From the NCBI RefSeq assembly GCF_025231525.1, contig NZ_CP103057.1, positions 3,916,501-3,980,500 of the forward strand: 64,000 bases of DNA, written 5' to 3'. Position numbers and translations under genes: made by a program. How positions within the stretch are numbered: the first letter of the stretch is position 1; every line of letters starts with the position of its first letter. A model generated the notes under the pieces. That model saw only the letters and a list, made by a program, of their open reading frames with translations. It did no database searches and was not told where the DNA came from. This document shows positions 23,410 through 32,259 of the stretch, one piece after another. Source of the DNA: Sphingomonas endolithica. Its GTDB lineage: Bacteria; Pseudomonadota; Alphaproteobacteria; Sphingomonadales; Sphingomonadaceae.

Positions 23410-23811
23410 GTGAGCCACGCCATTCCCCATAGCTTCCCGATCGGGATCGATCCCGCCGACATCGACTTCATGGGTCATGTCAACAATGCCAGCTATCTCA
23501 AGTGGGTGCAGGATGCGGTGGTGAGCCATTGGCAACGCTTCGCGCCGGCCGAGGCCGTCGCGGCGAACCTGTGGGTCGCGTTGAAGCACGAGATTACCTA
23601 CCGCAAGCCGACGTTCCTCGACGATGAGGTCATCGCGACCGTGCTGCTCGAAAAGGTGCAGGGCGCACGCGCTTTCTACCAGACGATCATCAAGCGCGGC
23701 GAGGAAGTGTTGGCCGAGGTGCAATCGAGCTGGTGCTGCGTCGATGCCAAGACGCACCGCCCGGCGCGGATCGCGCAGAGCGTGGCGGATTTGTTCTTCG
23801 ACAAGGATTGA
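23410..23811 (+). CDS. Acyl-CoA thioesterase, 4HBT hotdog family
   Basis: The 133-residue product begins with GTG and has the 4-hydroxybenzoyl-CoA thioesterase signature DIDFMGHVNNASYLKWVQDA near the N-terminus, followed by hotdog-fold strands (EITYRKPTFLDDEVIATVLL, AEVQSSWCCVD). It resembles the YbgC/FadM group that hydrolyses short acyl thioesters. The substrate is unknown. It is divergent from the polymerase and convergent with the glycosylase gene, with a large palindrome after it. Confidence 0.85.
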   Translation: MSHAIPHSFPIGIDPADIDFMGHVNNASYLKWVQDAVVSHWQRFAPAEAVAANLWVALKHEITYRKPTFLDDEVIATVLLEKVQGARAFYQTIIKRGEEVLAEVQSSWCCVDAKTHRPARIAQSVADLFFDKD

Positions 23812-23823
23812 CCTTGAACCACC

Positions 23824-23892
23824 CCGTTCGTGTCGAGCGACGTCGAGACACCTGCACCTGACTGGTGTCTCGACGTCGCTCGACACGAACGG
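23824..23892. repeat. Perfect 29-bp-arm palindrome, family A
   Basis: The arm CCGTTCGTGTCGAGCGACG, continuing TCGAGACACC (23824-23852), is perfectly complementary to 23864-23892, with an 11-base spacer. It lies between two convergent genes and could terminate both. Confidence 0.85.
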
Positions 23893-23928
23893 TGGGGATG
23901 AAGCAAAACCTAAGTCGTTGCGCCCAAG

Positions 23929-24429
23929 CTAAAGAAACACCCGCAGCGCCAACCAAGCCGGCAGCTTTGCCTCGACGCCAACCGTGTGCAGCGGGCTGCT
24001 CGAGGGCAGCGCGACCGTCGACAGCCGCTCCGCGGCAGTGCCCAACAGCCGCATGCCATGGCGATGCGCGGTCGCGCCGTTGAATGCGACCGCCTGTAGC
24101 GCCGGCAATGTCGCGATCAACGCGGGCAGATCGTTACCGACGACATCGCGAATCGCGGCGTCGCTGCTGCCGGGCCGCGCCGCGCTGGCGACAACATCCC
24201 ACAAGCCCACCCGCGCGGTGCGCAACGCCGCCAGTCGCGCATCGTAGTCCAGGCTTGGCAGGTCGACATCGATCACCGCCGACATAAGCTGCCAGAATTG
24301 GTTCTGCGGGTGCGCATAATACCGCGCCGCGGCCAGCGATCGATCGCCCGGCAGGCTGCCCAGCACCAACAGGCGCGTGTCAGCATCCACCACAGGCGGG
24401 AAGCTGCGCTTGGTTTGTGGCGTCGTCAT
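23929..24429 (-). CDS. DNA-deoxyinosine glycosylase (uracil-DNA glycosylase superfamily)
   Basis: The 166-residue product has the family 6 (HDG-type) active-site region LLVLGSLPGDRSLAAARYY followed by AHPQNQFW, and a late motif ALPSSSPLHTVG. This superfamily removes deaminated bases; the HDG branch acts on hypoxanthine, formed from adenine. The conserved Asn of the HDG motif is present in HPQN. It is on the minus strand, convergent with the thioesterase gene, and 13 bases downstream of the DUF1993 gene, with which it may be co-transcribed. Confidence 0.85.
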   Translation of the reverse strand: MTTPQTKRSFPPVVDADTRLLVLGSLPGDRSLAAARYYAHPQNQFWQLMSAVIDVDLPSLDYDARLAALRTARVGLWDVVASAARPGSSDAAIRDVVGNDLPALIATLPALQAVAFNGATAHRHGMRLLGTAAERLSTVALPSSSPLHTVGVEAKLPAWLALRVFL

Positions 24430-24442
24430 GCTGCGTGCCGGT

Positions 24443-24949
24443 TCAGGCGCGGCCGAGATAATCCAGCTTGCCGAGCGGCACGCCCTTCATGCGCAGGATT
24501 GCGTAAGCCGTGGTCAGGTGAAAATAGAAGTTCGGGAGTACGAAGCCGAGCGCGTAGCTGCGGCCGGTGAATTCGAGCGAGCGGGTGGGCGTGGTGAGCG
24601 TTACCGGCTTGTCCTCCTGCCCGTTCATTGCCTCAGGCGCGACCCAGCGTAGCAAGTCCACCGTCTTGGCGATGCGTGCCTGCAGATCGGCGAAGGTGAC
24701 TTCCTCGTCAGGCATAGCCGGGGCCTCAACGCCGCCGATGCGCAGGACGGTGAACTTGGCGGAGTCGCTGGCGCGTTGCACCTGGGCGGTGAGCGGGGCC
24801 ATATCCTCATACAGACGCGCGGTGAGCAGGTCGGCGGGGTCGATGCCTTGCTCGCCGGCCCAGGCCTCGCTTTTGGTGAGAAAAGCGGACATTGCGCCGA
24901 AGCCGCGAAGGAATGCCGGTACGGTAAGATCGTAAAGTTCGGTCGCCAT
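24443..24949 (-). CDS. DUF1993 domain-containing protein
   Basis: The 168-residue product starts at the ATG at 24949, preceded by GGGGGA; the frame runs 35 codons further up without homology. The pattern LYDLTVPAFLRGFGAMSAFL, ADLLTARLYEDMAPLTAQVQ and FYFHLTTAYAILRMKGV is typical of DUF1993, a predicted DinB-like four-helix bundle of unknown function, with metal-binding-type histidines. It may share a transcript with the downstream glycosylase gene. Confidence 0.85.
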   Translation of the reverse strand: MATELYDLTVPAFLRGFGAMSAFLTKSEAWAGEQGIDPADLLTARLYEDMAPLTAQVQRASDSAKFTVLRIGGVEAPAMPDEEVTFADLQARIAKTVDLLRWVAPEAMNGQEDKPVTLTTPTRSLEFTGRSYALGFVLPNFYFHLTTAYAILRMKGVPLGKLDYLGRA

Positions 24950-25096
24950 GATGATTTCCCCCGGTTGTCGCGCCGTAGATGGGGTCCAGCGACGGGCTAG
25001 CAACCATTGCGCGCGATCACGGTGGCAAAGCGATGCTATGCGGGCGGGCACCAAAGGATGGATTGCCGGATCGCCCTCGCGGCCTATTTAGAGCCG

Positions 25097-26089
25097 ATGC
25101 ACACCACATCCGATACGCTCGCTTTGATAGGCAACACCCCGCTCGTCCGGCTGAAGGGGCCGAGTGAGGCGACCGGGTGCGATATCTTTGCCAAGTGCGA
25201 GTTCGCTAATCCCGGCGCGTCGGTCAAGGATCGCGCGGCGCTGGCGATCGTCGAGGATGCCGAGGCACGCGGCATGATCCAGCCCGGTGGGACGATCGTC
25301 GAGGGGACGGCGGGGAATACCGGGATCGGCCTTGCGCTGGTCGCCAATGCCAAGGGGTACCGGACGATCATCGTCATGCCCGAGACGCAATCGCGCGAGA
25401 AGATGGACACGTTGCGGGCCTTGGGGGCGGAGCTGGTGCTGGTGCCGGCGGCGCCCTATTCGAACCCAGGCCATTTCGTCCACACGTCGCGGCGCTTGGC
25501 CGAGGAGACGCCGAACGCGATCTGGGCCAACCAGTTCGATAATATCGCCAATCGCCGCGCGCATATCACCGGCATGGCGGAGGAAATCTGGGCACAGATG
25601 GAAGGGCGGATCGACGGCTTCACCTGTGCGGCCGGCACTGGCGGAACGATCGCCGGGGTCGGGCTGGGGCTGAAGGCCAAGGACGAGGGCGTCTGCATCG
25701 CGCTCAGCGATCCGCACGGTGCGGCATTGTACGAATATTATGCCCATGGCGAGTTGAAGTCCGAAGGGTCGTCGGTCGCCGAGGGGATCGGGCAGGGACG
25801 TATCACCGCCAATCTGGAAGGTGCCCCGATCGATACGCAGTTTCGAATCGGCGACGCCGAAGGTATGGAATGGGTGACGCGATTGCTGGCCGAGGAGGGG
25901 CTGTGCCTGGGACTGTCGTCGGGGATCAACGTGGCCGGCGCGGTCCGGCTGGCACGGTATCTGGGCCCGGGCAAGCGCATCGCCACCATCCTGTGCGACA
26001 CGGGTTTTCGGTACCTATCGACCTTGTACAATCGTCCTTGGCTGGAGAGCAAAGGTCTGCCCGTGCCGCCCTGGTTAATGCACGGGTAA
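25097..26089 (+). CDS. cysK: Cysteine synthase A
   Basis: The 330-residue product is a PLP-dependent O-acetylserine sulfhydrylase. It starts LALIGNTPLVRLKGPSEATG, has the PLP lysine K44 in PGASVKDRAAL, the phosphate and substrate loops EGTAGNTGIGLALVA and GTGGTIAGVG, and ends KGLPVPPWL as in rhizobial homologues. It converts O-acetylserine and sulfide to cysteine. The ATG at 25097 gives the family N-terminus although its ribosome-binding site is weak. A longer frame upstream is ignored. Confidence 0.92.
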   Translation: MHTTSDTLALIGNTPLVRLKGPSEATGCDIFAKCEFANPGASVKDRAALAIVEDAEARGMIQPGGTIVEGTAGNTGIGLALVANAKGYRTIIVMPETQSREKMDTLRALGAELVLVPAAPYSNPGHFVHTSRRLAEETPNAIWANQFDNIANRRAHITGMAEEIWAQMEGRIDGFTCAAGTGGTIAGVGLGLKAKDEGVCIALSDPHGAALYEYYAHGELKSEGSSVAEGIGQGRITANLEGAPIDTQFRIGDAEGMEWVTRLLAEEGLCLGLSSGINVAGAVRLARYLGPGKRIATILCDTGFRYLSTLYNRPWLESKGLPVPPWLMHG

Positions 26090-26115
26090 AGCGTGCCATC
26101 GACAGGACGAGCGGA

Positions 26116-26436
26116 ATGCGTTACATTTATGCCACAGGCATGATTATACCGCAGGATCAGACGCAGCGAACGCAACGGGTGAAGGTGGGCATGATCGGCC
26201 TTGCCGCCGTGCTGCTGCTCATCGGCCTTGCCGCGGCGATCTTCTCCACCGCTAGTCGCGAGCGCGCCGTGCCGGGCGGCGCCCGCGCCGATATCGTCGC
26301 CAACATGGCGATCGGCAACGACATGGCCAATGCCGGGGACGGCAGCGAACCGCTGGCGGACCTTGGTGTCACGCCGAGCACCGCGGTCGAGACCGTCAAC
26401 GTCGCGGCCATCGATGCGAGGACGCCCGCCAGGTAA
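26116..26436 (+). CDS. Small single-span membrane protein, unknown
   Basis: The 106-residue product has one clear membrane segment (VGMIGLAAVLLLIGLAAAIF, about residues 24-43) followed by a short polar tail with no recognisable domain. An in-frame ATG at 26140 would give 98 residues. It starts 26 bases after cysK and may be co-transcribed with it. I do not recognise a family. Confidence 0.5.
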   Translation: MRYIYATGMIIPQDQTQRTQRVKVGMIGLAAVLLLIGLAAAIFSTASRERAVPGGARADIVANMAIGNDMANAGDGSEPLADLGVTPSTAVETVNVAAIDARTPAR

Positions 26437-26889
26437 GCCGCGCGGGCGGTGCGGCATGGTCACATACCGGACCGCGCCATGCATCGTCATTTGCGCGCAG
26501 GCTGCATCCTACTGCCGACGCTTCCATTCGAGCAGTGGGGGCGGACGATTATGGATCCCCGCCTGCGCGGGGATGTCGGAGGCATCGCCGCAGGATCAAC
26601 CTCGCGCAGGCCGTATCATTGCTCATGCGTCGCGGTCGTAGACCATACCAAGCACGTATTCCTCGAACGCAACAGGAACACATTGTCGCAATACTTCGAT
26701 CACTGGTTCTTAACTACAAATATCGGGGCGTTTCCCCGCTGATCCCGTCATTTCCCCTTGTGTCCCGCGGCTTCCCGCAGTAGCTCCAGATGTATCGAGG
26801 GGCACACTCTATCGCCTGCGCCTGTCAGGAGCCCGGATGCGATCGACCATCGCTTCCGGAAACGATGAGCTTTGCCTCCTCCCAATGGG
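26437..26889. other. Intergenic region upstream of the dcw cluster
   Basis: The 453-base gap must hold the mraZ promoter. It includes a half copy of repeat family D (26551-26577, ATGGATCCCCGCCTGCGCGG). A relatively AT-rich stretch near 26683-26721 (TTGTCG, then TTAACTACAAAT) could be a promoter, but the -35/-10 spacing I can build is poor. No credible gene is seen. Confidence 0.5.
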
Positions 26890-27393
26890 GTGAGCGTGAC
26901 CGAACGGGTGGATTATCAGGGTGACGGTATTGGACTTGTCGATGACAAGGGCCGGTGCGCTATCCCTGTTTCCCTTCGTGCTGCGCTTGCCGCCAACAGC
27001 CCTCGCGCCGATGGCAAGGAGGGCGGCAGCGTCATCATCGGCGTCCACGAAAGCAGCCCGTGCCTGATCGGCTATGACGAGGGCTATCGCGCCGTCCTGA
27101 AGGACCGTGCCACGGCGCGCGAGGCGGCCTACATGGCCGCCAACGGCAAGCACAACCCGAACTTCCGCCGCGAAGCATCGCAGGGCGAGCAAGTGCCGTT
27201 CGATGGCAGCGGGCGCTTTATCATGCCCGCTTTCCCGCGTTTCCAGGCGCATATCGGCGCCAACGCCTTCTTCTTCGGCACGTTCGACTGCTTCGAGATC
27301 TGGGATCCGCGGACGCTGATCGAGGCCGATGTCGCTGACGTCGTGAAGGCCTGCGCGCGCTTCCACTGTCAGCAGAAGGGGATTGCGTTGTGA
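26890..27393 (+). CDS. mraZ: Division/cell wall cluster transcriptional repressor MraZ
   Basis: The product is 167 residues from a GTG at 26890 (a GTG at 26896 is also possible). It has the two AbrB-like MraZ units, each with the DxxGR signature: [13 protein letters not shown] and [13 protein letters not shown]. MraZ forms a ring that binds repeats upstream of its own gene and represses the dcw operon in E. coli. I could not find convincing MraZ boxes in the upstream gap. Its stop overlaps the rsmH GTG. Confidence 0.9.
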   Translation: MSVTERVDYQGDGIGLVDDKGRCAIPVSLRAALAANSPRADGKEGGSVIIGVHESSPCLIGYDEGYRAVLKDRATAREAAYMAANGKHNPNFRREASQGEQVPFDGSGRFIMPAFPRFQAHIGANAFFFGTFDCFEIWDPRTLIEADVADVVKACARFHCQQKGIAL

Positions 27394-28337
27394 TCCCCGC
27401 ACCGCACGTTCCCGTCCTGCTCGCCGAAGTGCTGGAGGCGCTCGCCATTACGCCGGGCGAGACCCATGTCGATGCGACCTTCGGCGCCGGTGGCTATACC
27501 CGCGCCATGCTCGACGCCGGTGCGCGCGTGCTGGCCTTCGATCGCGATCCCGATGCGATCGAGGCCGGGCGCGGGCTGGAAGCGGCGCATGATACGCTCA
27601 CGCTGGTGCCGGCGACCTTCTCGGCGATGGAGGCAGAGCTGGCGGTGCGCGACGCCATGCCGGTCGACGGCGTGACGATGGATATCGGCGTCTCGTCGAT
27701 GCAGCTCGACCAAGCGGAGCGTGGGTTCAGCTTCCAGGCCGACGGACCGCTCGACATGCGCATGAGCCAGGAGGGCGCCACCGCGGCGGACTTCGTCAAC
27801 ACCGCCGATGAAGTGCATATCGCCAATGTGCTGTACGAATTCGGCGATGAGCCGCGCTCGCGTCGGGTAGCGCAGGCGATCGTCGCCGCGCGGCCGATCA
27901 CGCGCACCGGCGAACTGGCGCACGTCGTGCGCCGCGCGCTCGGCTACAAGCCGCACGACAAGAAGGATCCGGCGACTCGCACTTTCCAGGCGCTGCGCAT
28001 TGAGGTGAATCGCGAACTCGGCGAGCTGGAAGACGGTCTTGCCGCCGCGGAGCGCGTGCTGCGCCCGGGCGGAACGCTTGCCGTCATCACCTTCCATTCG
28101 GGCGAGGATCGACTGGTGAAGCGCTTTTTCCGCGAACGCAGCGGATCGCTGCCATCCGGATCGCGCCACCTGCCAGAGGTGCACGCCAAGGCACCCCCCA
28201 GTTTCGAGCAGGTCGGCCGCGCCGTGCGCGCCGGCGAGGACGAGATCGCGCGCAACCCGCGGGCGCGCTCGGCAACATTACGTGTGGCACGGCGGACGGC
28301 GGCAGCCGCCTGGTCAGCTGAAGGAGCAAATAAATGA
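27390..28337 (+). CDS. rsmH: 16S rRNA (cytosine-1402-N4)-methyltransferase
   Basis: This 315-residue enzyme has the RsmH start [13 protein letters not shown], an AdoMet loop [14 protein letters not shown], and the family block [16 protein letters not shown] later stretch [16 protein letters not shown] and [15 protein letters not shown] completes the pattern. It methylates C1402 in the ribosomal P site. It starts at a GTG overlapping mraZ by 4 bases and ends overlapping ftsL by 4 bases. Confidence 0.95.
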   Translation: MIPAPHVPVLLAEVLEALAITPGETHVDATFGAGGYTRAMLDAGARVLAFDRDPDAIEAGRGLEAAHDTLTLVPATFSAMEAELAVRDAMPVDGVTMDIGVSSMQLDQAERGFSFQADGPLDMRMSQEGATAADFVNTADEVHIANVLYEFGDEPRSRRVAQAIVAARPITRTGELAHVVRRALGYKPHDKKDPATRTFQALRIEVNRELGELEDGLAAAERVLRPGGTLAVITFHSGEDRLVKRFFRERSGSLPSGSRHLPEVHAKAPPSFEQVGRAVRAGEDEIARNPRARSATLRVARRTAAAAWSAEGANK

Positions 28338-28966
28338 TCGCGTTCGCGTGGAAGATGCTGGCTTGGTTCGGGGTTGGCGTGGTCGTCGCGCTCAGCGTGC
28401 TGATCGTGCCATTGCATGTCGCCGCCGAACGCAAGAGGCTGGACGGCACGACGCGCGAAATCGTGCAGGCGGAGCGCGACATCCGTGCACTGGAGACCGA
28501 GTTCGAGACGCGCGCGAACATCGCCCAGCTGGAGCGCTGGAACGGCGACACACTGCGGCTGGCATCGCCAGTTGCGGCGCAATATGTGCGTGACGAAGCC
28601 GCGCTGGCATCGCTCGACTTCAAGGCGCCGCTCGGTGTCGTCGGTAGCGACGTTCGCATGGCCGCTGCGATCGTGCCGTCACAGCTGAGCGCGCCGACCG
28701 GGTCGGTGATCGCTCCGGCCGCTTCGCCCTCCGCAACGGCAACGGCAACGGCAACGGCGACTGCCGCCACGGCGCCTACGGCTCCCGTTCGGATGGCGTC
28801 GGTCGCCACCTCGGCGCCGCGCGTCGTGACGAGCGGTAAGGCGTCGTCTGGCCGCTCACAACCGGGCAAGTCACAGGCGGTGGCGATGCTCGATCGCAAG
28901 CTGCTCAGCGATTCGGTGATTGGCGGGATCGTCAGCGGCGCTTCTGCGGAAAGCCGCGCCCGTTGA
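28334..28966 (+). CDS. ftsL: FtsL-like cell division protein
   Basis: The 210-residue product has one membrane segment ([20 protein letters not shown]) followed by a coiled-coil-like helix ([20 protein letters not shown]), the FtsL layout, and lies between rsmH and ftsI where ftsL always is. FtsL sequences are weakly conserved, so position carries most of the weight. It is longer than usual: a C-terminal half of about 110 residues is low complexity, including an Ala-Thr run encoded by a (GCAACG)n-like microsatellite at 28734-28760. FtsL bridges FtsB and FtsQ and helps activate FtsWI. Confidence 0.75.
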   Translation: MIAFAWKMLAWFGVGVVVALSVLIVPLHVAAERKRLDGTTREIVQAERDIRALETEFETRANIAQLERWNGDTLRLASPVAAQYVRDEAALASLDFKAPLGVVGSDVRMAAAIVPSQLSAPTGSVIAPAASPSATATATATATAATAPTAPVRMASVATSAPRVVTSGKASSGRSQPGKSQAVAMLDRKLLSDSVIGGIVSGASAESRAR

Positions 28967-30702
28967 GCGTGCTGGTCGCCCGGCCTATGCCGCAGCGGCG
29001 AACGAGCGGACAGCGCCATGCGCTCGCGCAGGTGGCACATGTCCGGCTGATGATCCTGCTGTTGCTGTTCGCCGCGGCGATCATGGTCGTACTGGGGCGG
29101 CTGGCCTATCTGGGCGTAATGACCGACCCCTATGCCGCCCACACGGCGGTGATCGGCGCGGGCTGGTCGCGCGCCGATATCGTCGATCGCAACGGCGAGC
29201 CGCTGGCGCGCACGATCGAGGCTTGGGGCATCGGCGTGCATCCGGGCAAGGTATTGGGCGACAAGCTGGACCTAGCCGACAAGCTCGCCGCGCTGATGCC
29301 GGCGCACGATGCGGCTTGGTATTATCAGCGATTGTCGATGGACGTAAACTTTACGTATCTAGAGCATCATGCGTCGCCGTCGCTGGTGACGCAGGTCCAT
29401 GCCTTGGGCGAGCCGGCTTTGGTGTTCGAGAAGGAGCCCGAGCGGCTGTATCCGCAATCGACGCTGGCGGCGCACGTGCTCGGCTTCCTGGGGCCGAACA
29501 AGAACGACCCGCGCATCGTCGAAGGGCAGGGCGGGATCGAGCGTGCGTTCGAGCAGCGACTGACCGATCCGGCGCAACGTGGCACCCCCTTGGCGCTGTC
29601 GATCGACTATCGGGTACAGGCGGCGATGGAGAGCGAACTCAGCACGGCGATGGCGACCTTCTCGGCGCGCGGCGCCGCCGGCATCGTGCTCGACGTGGAT
29701 ACGGGCGAGGTGATCTCGATGGTGTCGCTGCCGGTCTTCAACCCCAACCGGGTCGGCCTGGCGGGCAGCGAGCAGTTGCGCAACAACACGACCCAGAGCG
29801 TCTATGAGCTGGGTTCGACGTTCAAGCCGATCACCGTCGCGACGGCCATCGAAACCGGCGTCGTGAAGGACATCAGCCGACGGTTTGATGCGACCGCACC
29901 GCTCAAGGTGGGACGGTTCACCATCCACGACGAAGCGGGCGATCCCAAGCGCTGGCTCAACATGCCCGAGACCCTGATCTATTCGTCGAACGTCGCCACG
30001 GCGCGGATCGCGGATGAACTGGGGCCGCAGCGGATGCAGACCATGTTCCGCCGGCTCGGGCTCGACACCAAGCCCGACATCGAACTGCGCGAAAAGGGAC
30101 GGCCGCTCTGGCCCAAATACTGGGCACGGACCACCACGATGACCACGGGCTATGGGCACGGCATCGCGATCACCCCGCTGCAACTGGCCGCATCCTATGC
30201 GGCATTGGTCAATGGCGGCACGTGGCGGCCGTCCACCTTGCTCAAAGTGGGGCCGGGGCATCCGGTCGCGAAAGGGCGCAGGGTAATCAGCGATGCAACG
30301 AGCTATCGCATGCGCCAGATGCTGCGCCTGATCGTGCTCAAGGGCACCGGCCGCAAGGGCGAGGCACCGGGCTACCGTGTCGCGGGCAAGACCGGTACGG
30401 GCGAAGTGCCGACGGCAGGCGGGTATGATCGGTCGCGCAACATGGCGACGTTCGTCGCGGCCTTCCCGATCGATCGTCCGCGCTACGTGGTGCTCGCCAT
30501 GCTCGATTCGCCGCAGGGCACGAAGGAAACGGGCGGCTGGAAGACCGCGGCGTGGAATGCGGCGCCGGTCGTCGGGCGCGTCATCAGCCGGGTCGGCGCC
30601 TTGCTCGGGGTCATCCCCGATACGACACGCGATATCGACGAATCCGATCTGCTGCCGTTACTGTGGCAGGCCCCGGGCGAACGAACGGTAGATCCCGCAT
30701 GA
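28963..30702 (+). CDS. ftsI: Peptidoglycan D,D-transpeptidase FtsI (PBP3)
   Basis: The 579-residue product has an N-terminal membrane anchor (LMILLLLFAAAIMVVLG), a PBP dimerisation domain with RADIVDRNGEPLA, and the transpeptidase domain with its three motifs: STFK at 285-288 (nucleophile Ser285), SSN at 341-343 and KTGT at 476-479. It makes septal cross-links together with FtsW. The start is a TTG overlapping the ftsL stop; an ATG at 28987 is possible. Its stop overlaps the murE ATG. Confidence 0.95.
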   Translation: MSVLVARPMPQRRTSGQRHALAQVAHVRLMILLLLFAAAIMVVLGRLAYLGVMTDPYAAHTAVIGAGWSRADIVDRNGEPLARTIEAWGIGVHPGKVLGDKLDLADKLAALMPAHDAAWYYQRLSMDVNFTYLEHHASPSLVTQVHALGEPALVFEKEPERLYPQSTLAAHVLGFLGPNKNDPRIVEGQGGIERAFEQRLTDPAQRGTPLALSIDYRVQAAMESELSTAMATFSARGAAGIVLDVDTGEVISMVSLPVFNPNRVGLAGSEQLRNNTTQSVYELGSTFKPITVATAIETGVVKDISRRFDATAPLKVGRFTIHDEAGDPKRWLNMPETLIYSSNVATARIADELGPQRMQTMFRRLGLDTKPDIELREKGRPLWPKYWARTTTMTTGYGHGIAITPLQLAASYAALVNGGTWRPSTLLKVGPGHPVAKGRRVISDATSYRMRQMLRLIVLKGTGRKGEAPGYRVAGKTGTGEVPTAGGYDRSRNMATFVAAFPIDRPRYVVLAMLDSPQGTKETGGWKTAAWNAAPVVGRVISRVGALLGVIPDTTRDIDESDLLPLLWQAPGERTVDPA

Positions 30703-32114
30703 AATTGGGCCAGCTGACCGGCGGCACCGAAACCGCCACGATCAGCGGCTTTGCGATCGACCATCGCAAGGTCGCGGACGGTTGCGTGTTCGGCGCGTTC
30801 ACGGGCGGCAAGGTGAATGGCGAGGATTATATCCCGGCGGCAGTGAAGGCCGGGGCAGTCGCGATCGTCGCACGGCCCGAGGCGATCGTGGAAGGCGCGG
30901 TGCACATCGCCGATACCAATCCGCGCAAGGCCTTTGCGACCTTGGCCGCCCGTTTCTTCGCGCCGTTCCCGGCAGTGGCGGTGGCGGTCACCGGGACCAA
31001 CGGCAAGACCTCGTGCGTCGAGATGACACGGCAATTGTGGCGCATGGCGGGCTTCCACGCGGCATCGATCGGCACACTGGGCGTGACCACCGGCGACGAT
31101 CGGGTCTCGACCGGGCTGACCACGCCGGATGTCGTGACCTTCCTGTCGAACACCGCAGGGCTGGCGCGCGAGGGCGTCAGCCATGTCGCGTTCGAGGCAT
31201 CGTCGCACGGCCTGTCGCAATATCGCACCGAAGGCCTGCCGGTCCGGGCCGCCGGGTTCACCAACCTGTCGCGCGACCATCTCGATTATCACGGCACGAT
31301 GGAGGCCTATTTCGAGGCCAAGGCGCGGCTGTTCTCCGAAGTCGTCGCGGCTGACGGCGCGGCTGTGGTGTGGGCCGACGATCCCCTGTCGCCACAGGTA
31401 ATCGAGATAGCGCAGTCGCGGGGTGTGCGCGTGATCTCGGTCGGCATGCAGGGGGAGACGCTCAAGCTGGTGTCGCGCGATCCGACCTTGCTCGGGCAGG
31501 GGCTGGTGATCGAGGCCGAGGGACGGACCTTCAAGGTGAACCTGCCGCTGATCGGCGCGTACCAGGCGGCCAATGCCCTGGTATCGGCGGGCCTGGTGAT
31601 CGCGACCGGCGGCGATGTCGCGGCGACGCTGGCGGCACTCGCCCGGCTACAGCCGGTGCGGGGGCGACTCGAGCGGGCGGTGATCTCGGCCAAGGGCGCG
31701 CCGGTCTATGTCGATTATGCGCATACACCGGATGCGCTGGAGGCGGCGATCGCCGCGCTGAAGCCGCATGCTTCGGGCAAGCTGATCGTGGTGTTCGGCG
31801 CAGGCGGCGACCGCGACCAGGGCAAGCGCGCGGCGATGGGCGCGATCGCCGCGGCGATGGCGGATGTGGCGATCGTGACCGACGACAATCCCCGCAGCGA
31901 AGATCCGGCCGCCATTCGCGCGATGGTGCTGCAGGGGGCGCCCGATGCGATCGAGGTCGGCGCGCGGCGGGAGGCGATCGGCGCAGCGATCGCCATGGCA
32001 GGCGCGCAGGATATCGTGCTGGTGGCGGGCAAGGGGCATGAGCAGGGACAGATCGTCGGCGATCTGGTGCTGCCGTTCGATGATGTCAGCGTAGCGCGGG
32101 AGATGGCGGCGTGA
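30699..32114 (+). CDS. murE: UDP-MurNAc-L-Ala-D-Glu:meso-diaminopimelate ligase
   Basis: The product is 471 residues from the ATG overlapping the ftsI stop. It has the P-loop GTNGKTS (about 99-105), the central domain motif FEASSHGLSQYR, and DNPRSEDP, the motif that marks meso-diaminopimelate rather than lysine as substrate. It adds the third stem residue of the peptidoglycan precursor in the cytoplasm. A 145-base gap with a palindromic repeat separates it from murF, unlike the tight coupling upstream. Confidence 0.96.
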   Translation: MKLGQLTGGTETATISGFAIDHRKVADGCVFGAFTGGKVNGEDYIPAAVKAGAVAIVARPEAIVEGAVHIADTNPRKAFATLAARFFAPFPAVAVAVTGTNGKTSCVEMTRQLWRMAGFHAASIGTLGVTTGDDRVSTGLTTPDVVTFLSNTAGLAREGVSHVAFEASSHGLSQYRTEGLPVRAAGFTNLSRDHLDYHGTMEAYFEAKARLFSEVVAADGAAVVWADDPLSPQVIEIAQSRGVRVISVGMQGETLKLVSRDPTLLGQGLVIEAEGRTFKVNLPLIGAYQAANALVSAGLVIATGGDVAATLAALARLQPVRGRLERAVISAKGAPVYVDYAHTPDALEAAIAALKPHASGKLIVVFGAGGDRDQGKRAAMGAIAAAMADVAIVTDDNPRSEDPAAIRAMVLQGAPDAIEVGARREAIGAAIAMAGAQDIVLVAGKGHEQGQIVGDLVLPFDDVSVAREMAA

Positions 32115-32132
32115 GTGCGCCTATCGCTTTCC

Positions 32133-32228
32133 AATCCCCCGTTCGTGCTGACCTTGTCGAAGCACGTGCCCAAGGTTGGGCGGCCTTTGTGGCAGGTCCT
32201 TCGACAGGCTCAGGACGAACGGGGGATT
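32133..32228. repeat. Palindromic repeat family B between murE and murF
   Basis: AATCCCCCGTTCGTGCTGA at the left is complementary to the right arm ending CAGGACGAACGGGGGATT, with the inner arms TTGTCGAAGCACGTGCC and GGCAGGTCCTTCGACAGG. The whole repeat is 96 bases. Confidence 0.85.
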
Positions 32229-32259
32229 GGGGCCTGTGCAGTTATGAGGTCCTTTGCAA

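Noticed and set aside
26449..26742. Plus-strand frame upstream of mraZ
   Set aside because: It includes the MDPRLRGD translation of a family D half repeat and has no start signals or family resemblance.
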